Assembly (NCBI GenBank): GCA_034409055.1
Contig: DAOUMU010000458.1
Location: 1-14,726, forward strand
Origin: DAOUMU01 sp034409055
Lineage (GTDB): Bacteria; Chloroflexota; Anaerolineae; 4572-78; J111
DNA: 14,726 bases
Direction of reading: 5' to 3'
In this document: positions 1-7,998 of the stretch, one piece after another
Numbering within the stretch: the stretch's first letter is position 1
Layout: each line of letters begins with the position of its first letter
Made by a program: the position numbers and the translations under genes
The notes under the pieces: model-generated
Told to the model about the DNA's origin: nothing
What the model saw: the letters and a program-made list of their open reading frames with translations, nothing else
Databases searched by the model: none

Positions 1-75
1 GCCTACGGGTGTTTCTGAAATCCGTAGCCCCGGCATCCCCATGCCGGGGCGGGGCTATCCTCTATACCGCAATCC
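1..75. repeat. Partial copy of the palindromic repeat also found at 13954-14291
   Basis: Positions 3-8 are the closing CTACGG of one unit, 9-21 are the 13-base spacer GTGTTTCTGAAAT, and 22-27 are the opening CCGTAG of the next unit. Positions 27-50 form a hairpin with a 10-base stem (GCCCCGGCAT with ATGCCGGGGC) and a CCCC loop. The second hairpin of the unit is missing: after about 50 the sequence drifts through CCGCAATCCGGC, which matches the middle of the unit at 14217-14291, and then ends. Same orientation as the right-hand array. Confidence 0.85.
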
Positions 76-149
76 GGCAAGTTAAAGCATCACCACCATA
101 CTCTATGGCCTCTTACATCTCTCAGTAAAATTAGTTGGTACGTCTTTCT

Positions 150-178
150 TTGGTCACCTTATACGATTGGGGTATAAT
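150..178 (+). promoter_or_regulatory. Probable sigma-70-type promoter of the sensor/regulator gene
   Basis: A perfect -10 hexamer TATAAT lies at 173-178. Seventeen bases upstream is a weak -35-like TTGGTC (150-155, first three bases match consensus). Transcription would start near 185, giving a leader of about 60 bases. The gene's Shine-Dalgarno AGGAG is at 236-240, seven bases before the ATG at 248. The weak -35 would suit an activated promoter, but no operator was recognised here. Confidence 0.5.
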
Positions 179-247
179 CAACCCAGCAGTTGTGCGAAGT
201 ATAACCATGTCCTCCCGTTTCGCTAGAATTAGCCCAGGAGTTGACCA

Positions 248-3200
248 ATGGATAATACTACACACCCCACAATCGGCTTCCTGACCGCAAACATTCACAT
301 CGGTGCGGCTCGGGTGCTGTGGCCCGGGGTGCTAGATGCAGCCCGGGCCGGCAACGCCAATCTAATCTGTTATCCGGGCGGTTGCCTGCATTCCTCAGAA
401 GAGTTCGAAGCTCAACGCAACATCATTTATCATCTCATTGATACGGAACGACTTGACGGACTGATAAGTTGGACCTCAGCGATGGCTGGAACAGTGACAT
501 CGGAAGAGGTGGTCGACTTTCACCGGCGCTATCATCCTCTGCCCATCGTGAGTCTGGCTTCGCCTTTGGGTCACGGTTCGTTCGTATCGATCAATGGCTA
601 CCGGGGCATGCGCGCCCTCGTTTTCCACCTGGTTGATGTTCACGACTATCGCCGAGTGGTGTTTATTCGTGGACCGGAAGGTCACCCCTATGCCCTGGAG
701 CGATACCGGGCCTTCCTCGATGCCCTCAAAGAAAAAAAACTGGCCCCTGATCCGGCCCTCATCACCCCCCATACCAGTTGGGAAAAAGGCTCGGAGGCCA
801 TGCGAGTCCTGTTGGACGAACGCCAACTGCAACCAGGTGTTGACTTTCAAGCAGTTGTGGCCGCGAGCGATTTGCTGGCCATTGGCGCACTCAATATACT
901 GGCCGAACGCGGAGTTCGTGTGCCTACCGATGTGGCCGTCGTTGGCTTCAATGATAGCGAGGAAGGTCGATTGGCCAGACCCCCCCTGACCTCGGTATCA
1001 CTCCCCTTTTACGAACAAGGCCGACGCTCTGTGGAAACCTTGCTGTCTACTCTGGCCGGTGAAGATGTACCTGGCCAGGTGACGCTCGATTCCCGGTTGT
1101 TGGTGCGGCAATCCTGCGGCTGTCCTTCATGGTCGGTCGATCTGGCCGCGGCCGAACTGGTCGCCGGTGACGTGTGTGACTCTAAAATCGCTTTGAGGCG
1201 GGCGCAAGAGCAATTAGTGGCCCAGATTGCGCGCGTTATAAGCAATAGGGGTGTAGCCGCCACGTGGACCAAACAACTAATGGATGCCTTTCACAGAGAG
1301 ATAAATGCTGAGTCGCACGGCCAGTTCCGGTCTACCCTGAACAGTATGTTGCAGAAGGGGATGCTGGACGGCGATGAGACGGCTGCCTGGCAGGCTGCAA
1401 TCTCCGTGTTGCGTCGCGAATTACTGCCCGCTCTCGACGCCTGGGCGCAGTTGCGGGCCGAAGATCTGTTCGGACAGGCTCGGGTTGTGATTGGCGAGGC
1501 GGTCCAACAAGCGCAGATTACCCGTCAGTTGCAAGCTGAGCGTCAAAACCATCTCTTACGCGATATAGGTCAGTCGCTCATTACTGCTTTTGACGTAGAC
1601 AGGCTGGCCGATGTGCTGGCCGAACGGCTACCCAACCTGGGGATCAAAAGTTGTTATCTGGCACTCTACGAAAATCCGGCAAACTCAGTTGAGTGGTCCA
1701 GGCTGGTGCTGGCCTACACCGACGGCAACCGCGCCAGGCTGGAAGCAACGGGCCGGCGCTTTCCTTCCCGCCAGTTAGTGCCCCCCGATCTGTTGCCTGC
1801 CCGGCGCTACAGCCTGCTGGTCGAACCCCTCTGCTTTCAGACCGATTCCATTGGTTTTGTTGTGTTTGAAATTGGTCCTGGCGATGGCGCCATCTACGAG
1901 GTGTTACGCGGACATATCAGCAGCGCCCTGAAAGGTGCGCTGCTCTTTCGAGAAGCCCATGAAGCTCGCCTTGCGGCCGAGCGGGCCGACCAAATTAAAA
2001 CCCGGTTGCTGGCCAACGTCAGCCATGAACTGCGCACACCACTCAATATCATCATCGGCCACACACAACGTCTCTTAATATCGCCGCCGCCAGGTTTGGC
2101 GAAAGACCTGGTGCATATCCAACACAGCGCCGAACATCAACTACGTATCATCAATGACCTGCTCGACCTGTCTCGAGCTGAGATCAACGCCCTTGATCTC
2201 TACCCGGAGATGCTCAACCCGAAGGTATTGATAGAGGAGGCATTTGCCGCCCTGGCCAAGGATAAGGATGCTACCGGGTCAGGCGAAGTCGTCTGGCGGT
2301 TGGAGCTTCCCGATAGCCTGCCGGTGATCGAGGCTGATCCGGTGCGCTTGCGACAAATCCTGCTCAATCTACTCAGTAATGCCGCTAAATTCACCGAACG
2401 TGGACAGATTACTCTGAGGGCAGAGCCGGCGCCGCCGCATCTACACATTTGGGTGGCAGACACCGGTATCGGTATCTCTCCTGAACAGGTTGAGCATATT
2501 TACGAACCGTTTTTCACCGGTGAGCGGACAGGCCAGCAAGCGAGCGGCATCGGCCTGGGGTTGTCGATCACGCAGCATCTGGTGGCGCTGCACAAGGGCT
2601 TTCTGGCATTGGATAGCCAACCCGGACAGGGTAGTATCTTTCACGTCTTTCTGCCTCTGCCCAGCCTGAGCGATCAGCCTGTTTTGGCGACCCAACCCGT
2701 GAAATCAATGTTGTGGTTTATCTCCAACGCTGAGACACCGCCCCCTGAGATCGTCGACTTTAGCCAGAGCCAAGATTTAACAGTTCAGCGGTTGAGTCCC
2801 AGGGATGATTTGGAAGTAATGCTCGCCGAGGGATTACCGGTCGTGGTTGCCTGGGACACAGCCGGCGCCGTTTCCGGTGATTGGTTGCTAATCCGCCGGC
2901 TGCATAATCACCCGCAACTGAGTCAGACACCCTTTATCCTGTATCAACAGGAAGCGGACGGAGAGATAGTTTCTGGTTTCACGAGTCTCGTGGTAAAACC
3001 TGCCAGCAGCCAGGCCCTGTGGGAAGCCATCCGCCCCACCGTTCCGCAAGAGACATCCGGCTCTGTTTTGATCATAGATGACGATCCAAAAGCGTGCCAG
3101 TTAGCATCCGAAGCCGTGAGCAAAGGACTGCCACCAGGGTACACCATCCGTACTGCTGAAGGTGGTGAATCAGGCCTGGCGGCGACGCTGGCAGATCCAC

Positions 3201-3778
3201 CCAGCCTGGTCATCCTCGATTTGATGATGCCCGATATGGATGGTTTTGAAGTGCTGGACCGGATGCGGGCCAATGAGCGCACGCGCTCGGTGCCGGTGGT
3301 GATCCTGAGCGGCCGCCAACTCTCGTTGAACGATGTCAAACGCCTGGAGCAGCACGCCGCGGTCACGCTCCAGAGCAAAGACATTCTGTCCGAGGCAGAG
3401 ATCATTGCCTCACTGAACCGCGCTCTGTTTGGTACTGATACTCTGCCGCCACAAACGAGCGCCTTGGCCAAGCGAGCGGTTGCTTATCTGCATCAAAACT
3501 ATGCCCGTCCGCTGGCTCGCTGGGAAATTGCTGAGGGGGTCGGGGTGAGCGAGGATTACCTGAGTCGTATTTTTAATCGTGAACTGGGAATTTCGCCCTG
3601 GGATTATTTGAATCGCTATCGCATATCTCAGGCCAAGGAGTTGTTACGCCTGACTCACGACAGCATCAGCCGAGTCGGCCGCCGGGTTGGATTCTCTGAC
3701 CCCGCTTACTTCAGCCGAGTCTTTCGCCGGATAACGGGTATGTCCCCGCGGACCTACCGCGAGCAACCTGATCGTTAA
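248..3778 (+). CDS. LacI-sensor / GAF / hybrid histidine kinase / receiver / AraC one-protein regulator
   Basis: Probably senses a pectin-derived sugar in the cytoplasm and activates the neighbouring transport operon. There is no signal peptide or membrane segment. Domains in order: LacI/periplasmic-binding-type sugar sensor, residues about 8-290, lacking the LacI DNA-binding helix-turn-helix; helical linker about 300-435; GAF-like domain about 436-570; HisKA with SHELRTP and phospho-His593; HATPase with N box Asn711, DTGIGI starting at Asp738 and GIGLG 767-771; a degenerate receiver about 818-932; an intact receiver about 938-1062 with the acidic pair near 944-946, phospho-Asp991 (DLMMPDMDG), Ser1021 and Lys1044; and an AraC DNA-binding domain about 1076-1172. 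Start chosen by AGGAG seven bases upstream. The domain calls are direct from motifs. The ligand and target are inferred from the adjacent transporter and glycosidases. Much larger than ordinary hybrid regulators without a periplasmic sensor. Confidence 0.92.
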   Translation: MDNTTHPTIGFLTANIHIGAARVLWPGVLDAARAGNANLICYPGGCLHSSEEFEAQRNIIYHLIDTERLDGLISWTSAMAGTVTSEEVVDFHRRYHPLPIVSLASPLGHGSFVSINGYRGMRALVFHLVDVHDYRRVVFIRGPEGHPYALERYRAFLDALKEKKLAPDPALITPHTSWEKGSEAMRVLLDERQLQPGVDFQAVVAASDLLAIGALNILAERGVRVPTDVAVVGFNDSEEGRLARPPLTSVSLPFYEQGRRSVETLLSTLAGEDVPGQVTLDSRLLVRQSCGCPSWSVDLAAAELVAGDVCDSKIALRRAQEQLVAQIARVISNRGVAATWTKQLMDAFHREINAESHGQFRSTLNSMLQKGMLDGDETAAWQAAISVLRRELLPALDAWAQLRAEDLFGQARVVIGEAVQQAQITRQLQAERQNHLLRDIGQSLITAFDVDRLADVLAERLPNLGIKSCYLALYENPANSVEWSRLVLAYTDGNRARLEATGRRFPSRQLVPPDLLPARRYSLLVEPLCFQTDSIGFVVFEIGPGDGAIYEVLRGHISSALKGALLFREAHEARLAAERADQIKTRLLANVSHELRTPLNIIIGHTQRLLISPPPGLAKDLVHIQHSAEHQLRIINDLLDLSRAEINALDLYPEMLNPKVLIEEAFAALAKDKDATGSGEVVWRLELPDSLPVIEADPVRLRQILLNLLSNAAKFTERGQITLRAEPAPPHLHIWVADTGIGISPEQVEHIYEPFFTGERTGQQASGIGLGLSITQHLVALHKGFLALDSQPGQGSIFHVFLPLPSLSDQPVLATQPVKSMLWFISNAETPPPEIVDFSQSQDLTVQRLSPRDDLEVMLAEGLPVVVAWDTAGAVSGDWLLIRRLHNHPQLSQTPFILYQQEADGEIVSGFTSLVVKPASSQALWEAIRPTVPQETSGSVLIIDDDPKACQLASEAVSKGLPPGYTIRTAEGGESGLAATLADPPSLVILDLMMPDMDGFEVLDRMRANERTRSVPVVILSGRQLSLNDVKRLEQHAAVTLQSKDILSEAEIIASLNRALFGTDTLPPQTSALAKRAVAYLHQNYARPLARWEIAEGVGVSEDYLSRIFNRELGISPWDYLNRYRISQAKELLRLTHDSISRVGRRVGFSDPAYFSRVFRRITGMSPRTYREQPDR

Positions 3779-3888
3779 ACAGGCACTCTCATTTTATCCC
3801 TCATCCCCTTGCTCCTGTCCTTATAAGGGTGGATAGGTAGCCTTAATGCCTCATTTTTACTCCGTTCCCCTTCCCAATTTTTGGAGAG

Positions 3889-3946
3889 AGGGTTGGACCA
3901 CAGGCAGTCGGTTTTGTCCAACTCTTAATCGTCAAAATCCAACCCT
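3889..3946 (+). promoter_or_regulatory. Candidate AraC-type operator: repeated TCCAAC sites
   Basis: TCCAACTCT (3917-3925) and TCCAACCCT (3938-3946) are direct repeats matching at 8 of 9 bases, exactly 21 bases apart, or two helical turns. The same motif appears inverted as AGGGTTGGA at 3889-3897, a perfect inverted repeat of the second site. AraC-family activators commonly bind 21-base-phased direct repeats next to the -35 region, and the regulator directly upstream ends in an AraC domain. The repeats are seen. The binding is inferred. Confidence 0.45.
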
Positions 3947-3953
3947 AACCAGA

Positions 3954-3999
3954 TATAATTGCAGGGTAATAGTTTTTAGGCCTCAGACTATGCTATAAG
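3954..3999 (+). promoter_or_regulatory. Candidate promoter(s) of the transporter/pectin operon
   Basis: A perfect -10 TATAAT is at 3954-3959. It has no good -35 at 17 bases (3931-3936 reads GTCAAA), which fits an activator-dependent promoter overlapping the TCCAAC repeats. A second possibility is the extended -10-like TGCTATAAG at 3991-3999, also without a clear -35. The remainder of the 283-base gap (3779-4061) shows no gene and no convincing terminator for the upstream regulator. Confidence 0.4.
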
Positions 4000-4061
4000 T
4001 TGAAAGAGGCATTGCATGTGCCCATCCAAGCAACGATGCATTATCCAAAGAGGGTTGTCCT

Positions 4062-5054
4062 ATGAACTATAGGGAGATTTTTTCGCGTTCTTCCACCCCA
4101 GTATCTACCAAATTCACTGGCTTGAACACCAAATCATGGTCAGTCCGGGTCAGAGATTATGCTCGTACTTTGTGGCGACATCGCGGCTTCTATCTGCTGA
4201 TGGCGCCTTCGCTGTTGTACTTCTTGGTCTTCAAGTATATCCCTATCTGGAACGCTCAAATTGCATTCAAGGACTTTAAACCCCTGCTGGGGGTGCTGGG
4301 CAGCCCCTGGGTAGGTTTCCAGCATTTCGATACCTTCGTCAATTCATTCTACTTCAGCCAACTCATTGTCAACACGGTTGTCTTCAGCTCCGCCAAACTT
4401 GTGCTGGGGCTGCCGGTGGCGGTAATCCTCGCCATCGCCCTGCATGAGACATGGTTCAGCCGTTTCCGCACCCTGGTGCAAACAGTAGTCTACCTGCCTC
4501 ACTTTCTGTCGTGGGTGATCATGTTTGGCGTCTTGTTAATGATGTTGTCACCGGGTAGTGGCTTGATCAATAATATTATTAAGCAAATGGGGGGCGAACC
4601 CATAACTTTCCTGACCTCGCCCCAATGGTTCCGCCCGGTCGTGATTCTATCCGATATCTGGAAGGAAACCGGCTGGAGTACCATCATCTACCTGGCGGCG
4701 CTCCTATCCATCAGTCCGCATCTCTATGAAGCGGCCATCGTGGATGGGGCCTCGCACTTGCGACGCATCTGGCATATCTCCTTACCGGGTATCCTGCCGG
4801 TCATCGTGCTGGTAACCCTGCTGCGTCTGGGCAACATCCTCGATGCCGGATTCAATCAGATCTTCATGTTATATTCCGTACCGGTTTATAGTGTGGGGGA
4901 CGTTATCGATACCTGGGTTTATCGTCAGGGTATTCTCCAATTTCAATTCAGCCTGGCGACCGCAGTTGGTCTTTTCAAAGGTGTCATCGGCCTGATCCTG
5001 ATACTCTTCGCTAATCAAATTGCCAAGCGTGCAGCTCAACAGAGTCTTTTCTAG
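4062..5054 (+). CDS. ABC sugar transporter permease, LplB/YteP type
   Basis: Membrane-spanning subunit of a carbohydrate importer (CUT1-like, binding-protein-dependent inner-membrane component). The 330-residue protein has an N-terminal cytoplasmic tail, a first hydrophobic segment near 43-60 (FYLLMAPSLLYFLVF) and further membrane helices to about 320. The ATPase-docking EAA loop is clear: EAAIVDGA begins at residue 223 and ends ISLPG near 243. Length and the ending (ANQIAKRA) fit LplB, YteP and YesP-type permeases, which in Bacillus serve aldouronates and rhamnogalacturonan oligosaccharides (family knowledge). Shine-Dalgarno AAAGAGGG (4047-4054) lies seven bases before the ATG. Its stop codon overlaps the Shine-Dalgarno of the next gene, so the two permeases are translationally linked. 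Substrate is inferred from the downstream GH105 and GH28 enzymes. Confidence 0.92.
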   Translation: MNYREIFSRSSTPVSTKFTGLNTKSWSVRVRDYARTLWRHRGFYLLMAPSLLYFLVFKYIPIWNAQIAFKDFKPLLGVLGSPWVGFQHFDTFVNSFYFSQLIVNTVVFSSAKLVLGLPVAVILAIALHETWFSRFRTLVQTVVYLPHFLSWVIMFGVLLMMLSPGSGLINNIIKQMGGEPITFLTSPQWFRPVVILSDIWKETGWSTIIYLAALLSISPHLYEAAIVDGASHLRRIWHISLPGILPVIVLVTLLRLGNILDAGFNQIFMLYSVPVYSVGDVIDTWVYRQGILQFQFSLATAVGLFKGVIGLILILFANQIAKRAAQQSLF

Positions 5055-5065
5055 GAGGTGCGACA

Positions 5066-5944
5066 TTGGTATATATCAAAACACGTGATGCTGTTGTCTA
5101 TCAAATTCTTTTGGCCATCTTTCTGTTGGTTGTATTACTTATTATCGTTGTTCCCTTCTGGCAGGTGGTGGTAACCGCTTTTACACCTCTGGACATCTAT
5201 ACCCAGCGGGGAGTCCCCTTCTTCCTGTCGCCCTTAGATTGGACGGCGGAAGCCTTCAGCCAACTCCTGAGCCATCCTCTCTTCCCACGGGCGATGCTCA
5301 ATAGTATTATCATCACCCTGTCCGGCGCGGCGCTCAGCCTCCTCCTGACAATACCTCTGGCGTATGGCCTTTCGACCCGCACCTTGCCGGGGCGTAGGAT
5401 CATTCTGCTGCTGATCCTGTTCACTTTTCTATTTCACACCGGCCTGGTGCCCGTCTACCTACTCGTAACGGGTTTGAAGTTGACAGACAATTTTCTGGCT
5501 ATCATCCTGCCGCCAGCAGTCAGTGTTTACAACACCCTGGTCATGATGAGTTTCTTTGAGGGTCTGCCAGAAGAACTCAAAGAAGCCGCCCGCCTGGACG
5601 GGGCCAATGAGGTTCAAGTATTGTTATACGTTATCCTGCCCCTTTCCAAACCAATCGTGCTAACGATTGGCCTTTTTTATGCCGTCTATTTCTGGAACGA
5701 GTTCTTCACTCCAATTCTTTACTTGAACGACAACGACCTTATGCCCCTACCGGTCCTGCTCCGAAATATTCTCATCTCGGCCAGCTTCAATGAATACGTC
5801 GAGTTCAATGCTTTTAGCTCCACCTCTATAGAATCGTTAAAAGCAGCCGGTGTGCTGCTCACCATGCTGCCAATGCTGGTGGTATATCCCTGGATCCAGC
5901 GCTACTTCACCAAGGGTACCTTATTAGGCGGCGTGAAAGAGTAA
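5066..5944 (+). CDS. ABC sugar transporter permease, LplC/YtcP type
   Basis: Second membrane subunit pairing with the permease encoded upstream. 292 residues, typical for YtcP/LplC/YesQ. Hydrophobic segments are visible near 13-35, 76-100, 110-135, 141-165, 190-212 and 255-275. The EAA loop EAARLDGANE begins at residue 173 and continues to ILPLSKP. The start is TTG at 5066, chosen because a near-perfect AGGAGGTG (5053-5060) sits five bases upstream and overlaps the previous stop; no ATG lies nearby in frame. The C-terminus FTKGTLLGGVKE matches the usual ending of this permease type. No ATPase gene follows, as is common for transporters that share one MsmX-like ATPase. Confidence 0.92.
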   Translation: MVYIKTRDAVVYQILLAIFLLVVLLIIVVPFWQVVVTAFTPLDIYTQRGVPFFLSPLDWTAEAFSQLLSHPLFPRAMLNSIIITLSGAALSLLLTIPLAYGLSTRTLPGRRIILLLILFTFLFHTGLVPVYLLVTGLKLTDNFLAIILPPAVSVYNTLVMMSFFEGLPEELKEAARLDGANEVQVLLYVILPLSKPIVLTIGLFYAVYFWNEFFTPILYLNDNDLMPLPVLLRNILISASFNEYVEFNAFSSTSIESLKAAGVLLTMLPMLVVYPWIQRYFTKGTLLGGVKE

Positions 5945-5972
5945 CGCTGAGCTTTGTTAAAATCATATTCAG

Positions 5973-6072
5973 TCAAAATTCAAAGGAGAAAAGAAGATGA
6001 ATAGCAGGAAAATAAAGATGTTTACTCAAAATTCAATCAAAGGAGAAAGAAATATGAAAAGTAAGAAGATAA
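5973..6072 (+). repeat. Diverged tandem duplication of a ribosome-binding site and start codon
   Basis: The stretch TCAAAATTCAAAGGAG ... ATG (5973-6015) recurs 57 bases later as TCAAAATTCAATCAAAGGAG ... ATG (6026-6072), the second copy carrying a 4-base insertion. Both AGGAG sites (5984-5988 and 6041-6045) are eight bases from an ATG (5997 and 6054). The first coding bases, 5997-6015 and 6054-6072, match at 15 of 19 positions. The two ATGs are in the same frame. Confidence 0.75.
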
Positions 6073-7886
6073 TCTGGTTCGCTGTACTCGTGTTGATTCT
6101 GTCTGCTTTATTAGTTGCGGCATGTGGCCCGGCAGCCGCTCCAACGGTCGATACAGCCGAGGTAGATGCCGCGAACGAGGCGGCGGCAAATGCCCAGGCG
6201 ACCGCCGACGCGGCGCTGGCTGCCCTTGAGGCGGCTGCCGAGGGAGACGAACAAGCCCGCGCCGATTTAGAGACACAACTGGAAGAAGCACAAGCAGCCT
6301 TGGAAGCGGCCGAAGGTGCTGCTGCGGAAGCCAAAGCCGAGGCCGAGGCCGCCAGAGCTGAATTGGCTGCGGCCGGGGCCGCCAGCGAAGGGCCAGCAGA
6401 ATTGGTGGATATTAAGCTGTGGTCGATGGCAACGGTGACTGAGGCCGGCCCGCCCCCTGATGATTGGGTGGCCTACGATCTCATTCGCGATGAATTGGGC
6501 ATTAATCTTGACTATGTCATCATCCCCCCTGGCGCCGATGGTGAAACCAAACTCAACGCCGCCGCCGCCTCCAATTCACTGCCAGACCTGTTCCAGGCGG
6601 TGAGTTCGAACAGGGCCGAGCTACGCAATGTCTTGTTCAGGTATTATGAACTGGGTCTGCTGGCCCCGGTTGATGACTTGATGCCCTTGATGCCGGAGCG
6701 GGTCAAGACCCATTATAACGATCCTTTGTTGATTGACATGGTCACTTTTGACGGTCGCCAATATGGGTTGCCAGAACCGCCGGCCATACCTAAACGCGAG
6801 GGCCTGGTTATCCGTAAAGACTGGCTGGACAAGCTTGGGCTAGAATCGCCCACAACACTTGAGGAACTGTTCGAAGTGGCGAAGGCCTTTACCGAACAAG
6901 ACCCTGATGGTAATGGTGAGAACGACACCTTCGGGATCGGCGCCTTCATCGAGGGGCCGGGTGTAGGTAGGCGATTCAACTACATCTTTGGCGCTTACGG
7001 GGTGCCGGGCGTATGGGACTTCAGCGGTCCGGAAAACTTTGGGCTGAACGTTCGCAATCCCCAGTACCCGGAGGCGGTGGCCTTCTTAAAGAAGATGGTT
7101 GATGAGAAAGTTGTCGATCCCGACTGGCCAACGCTCAACAAGGATGAGTTCCGCGCCCGCTGGAAGCAAGGCAAGTTTGGTATTATGTGGGAAGACTTCG
7201 CTGCTCTGACCAACAAGTCTAACTACACTCCCTTTGATGAAAACTTCCCCGAGGCCGAATGGATCCCCTTACCGGCGCCAACAGGCCCTAATGGTGACGC
7301 CTTCTATGATGTCTATGTGGCGCCGGGGAATATCTTTGGTATGTCGAAGCAGGCTGCCGACGCGGGCAAAGGCGAGGCCATTGCCCGGCTGCTGGAATGG
7401 ATGGCCACAGATGGTTATTACCTGCTTGGTTTTGGCGAGGAGGGTGTCAACTTCATCCTGGATGAAGACGGTAACTTCTCGGTAGAAGGTCTTGATCCGG
7501 CTCAAGCCTATAATTCGCCTGAGCGACAGCCGTTCACCCAGATGCGCAACCAGTTAATTTTCTACAACTCCCCGGCCGAGATCAATGCTCGCTATCCCAC
7601 CTACCAAACCGTAAACGGGCGGACGATGGAGCCGATGAAATTCCTCCGGTTTTTCCAGGAACAACCCTGGGTAGATGGCCGGGCTGAGTTGATTATCCCG
7701 GCGCCGGCCAACGCCGCGGACTTTGACCGCTTCTACAGTGAGGGAATGATTCAGTTCATTCTGGGGCAGAAGGAGTTGAATGAGGATACCTGGGCCGAGT
7801 ATCTGGCCGGGTTAGATAACCTGGGGGCCCAGGAGCATGAAGCCACTGCCAAGCAAATTCTGGAAGAAGCAGGGCTGCTGAAGTAA
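6054..7886 (+). CDS. Solute-binding lipoprotein of the oligosaccharide ABC transporter, with coiled-coil stalk
   Basis: Extracellular sugar-binding component feeding the two permeases. From the ATG at 6054 the protein is 610 residues with a textbook lipoprotein signal: basic MKSKK, hydrophobic core to residue 20 and lipobox VAAC with lipidated Cys24. An in-frame ATG at 5997 would add 19 charged residues before the signal, so 6054 is preferred. Residues about 32-108 are almost entirely Ala, Glu, Asp, Gln and Arg with heptad character, predicting a long coiled-coil between lipid anchor and binding domain. The binding domain runs from about 116 to the end and resembles LplA/YtcQ-type extracellular binding proteins. 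Two Trp- and Pro-rich stretches and DPDGNGENDTFGIG, a loop typical of this family, support the call. A stable hairpin follows the gene. Substrate (pectin oligosaccharide) is inferred from context. Confidence 0.93.
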   Translation: MKSKKIIWFAVLVLILSALLVAACGPAAAPTVDTAEVDAANEAAANAQATADAALAALEAAAEGDEQARADLETQLEEAQAALEAAEGAAAEAKAEAEAARAELAAAGAASEGPAELVDIKLWSMATVTEAGPPPDDWVAYDLIRDELGINLDYVIIPPGADGETKLNAAAASNSLPDLFQAVSSNRAELRNVLFRYYELGLLAPVDDLMPLMPERVKTHYNDPLLIDMVTFDGRQYGLPEPPAIPKREGLVIRKDWLDKLGLESPTTLEELFEVAKAFTEQDPDGNGENDTFGIGAFIEGPGVGRRFNYIFGAYGVPGVWDFSGPENFGLNVRNPQYPEAVAFLKKMVDEKVVDPDWPTLNKDEFRARWKQGKFGIMWEDFAALTNKSNYTPFDENFPEAEWIPLPAPTGPNGDAFYDVYVAPGNIFGMSKQAADAGKGEAIARLLEWMATDGYYLLGFGEEGVNFILDEDGNFSVEGLDPAQAYNSPERQPFTQMRNQLIFYNSPAEINARYPTYQTVNGRTMEPMKFLRFFQEQPWVDGRAELIIPAPANAADFDRFYSEGMIQFILGQKELNEDTWAEYLAGLDNLGAQEHEATAKQILEEAGLLK

Positions 7887-7903
7887 CCACTCACACCTTT
7901 TCC

Positions 7904-7939
7904 GGTCAGCGCCAGAGGCAATCTTTTCTGGCGCTGACC
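7904..7939 (+). terminator. Strong intercistronic hairpin after the binding-protein gene
   Basis: GGTCAGCGCCAGA (7904-7916) and TCTGGCGCTGACC (7927-7939) form a perfect 13-base stem with a 10-base loop. A run of six T occurs only at 7951-7956, eleven bases past the stem, so it is a weak intrinsic terminator at best. Such structures after binding-protein genes often stabilise the upstream message or let only part of transcription through, which would favour high binding-protein levels over the downstream enzymes. Confidence 0.6.
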
Positions 7940-7998
7940 AGTACCCAAGATTTTTTCATCAAGGCGGTCTTGTCCCGAAACAAAGGAACCCTATTACA

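Noticed and set aside
594..989. Second open frame inside the LacI-type region
   Set aside because: Out-of-frame shadow of the large regulator without a ribosome site or any recognisable motif.
3779..3860. Terminator for the regulator gene
   Set aside because: Only short imperfect complementarity such as CCTTATAAGG is present, with no GC-rich stem followed by a T-run.
5997..6053. ATG at 5997 as start of the lipoprotein
   Set aside because: It would place 19 charged residues before the signal peptide; the duplicated site at 6054 gives a normal lipoprotein signal.
6026..6334. Open frames on the opposite strand within the coiled-coil segment of the lipoprotein gene
   Set aside because: They are Ala/Ser-rich or Arg/Pro-rich mirrors of the GCC/GAG-rich stalk codons, with no motif or ribosome site.
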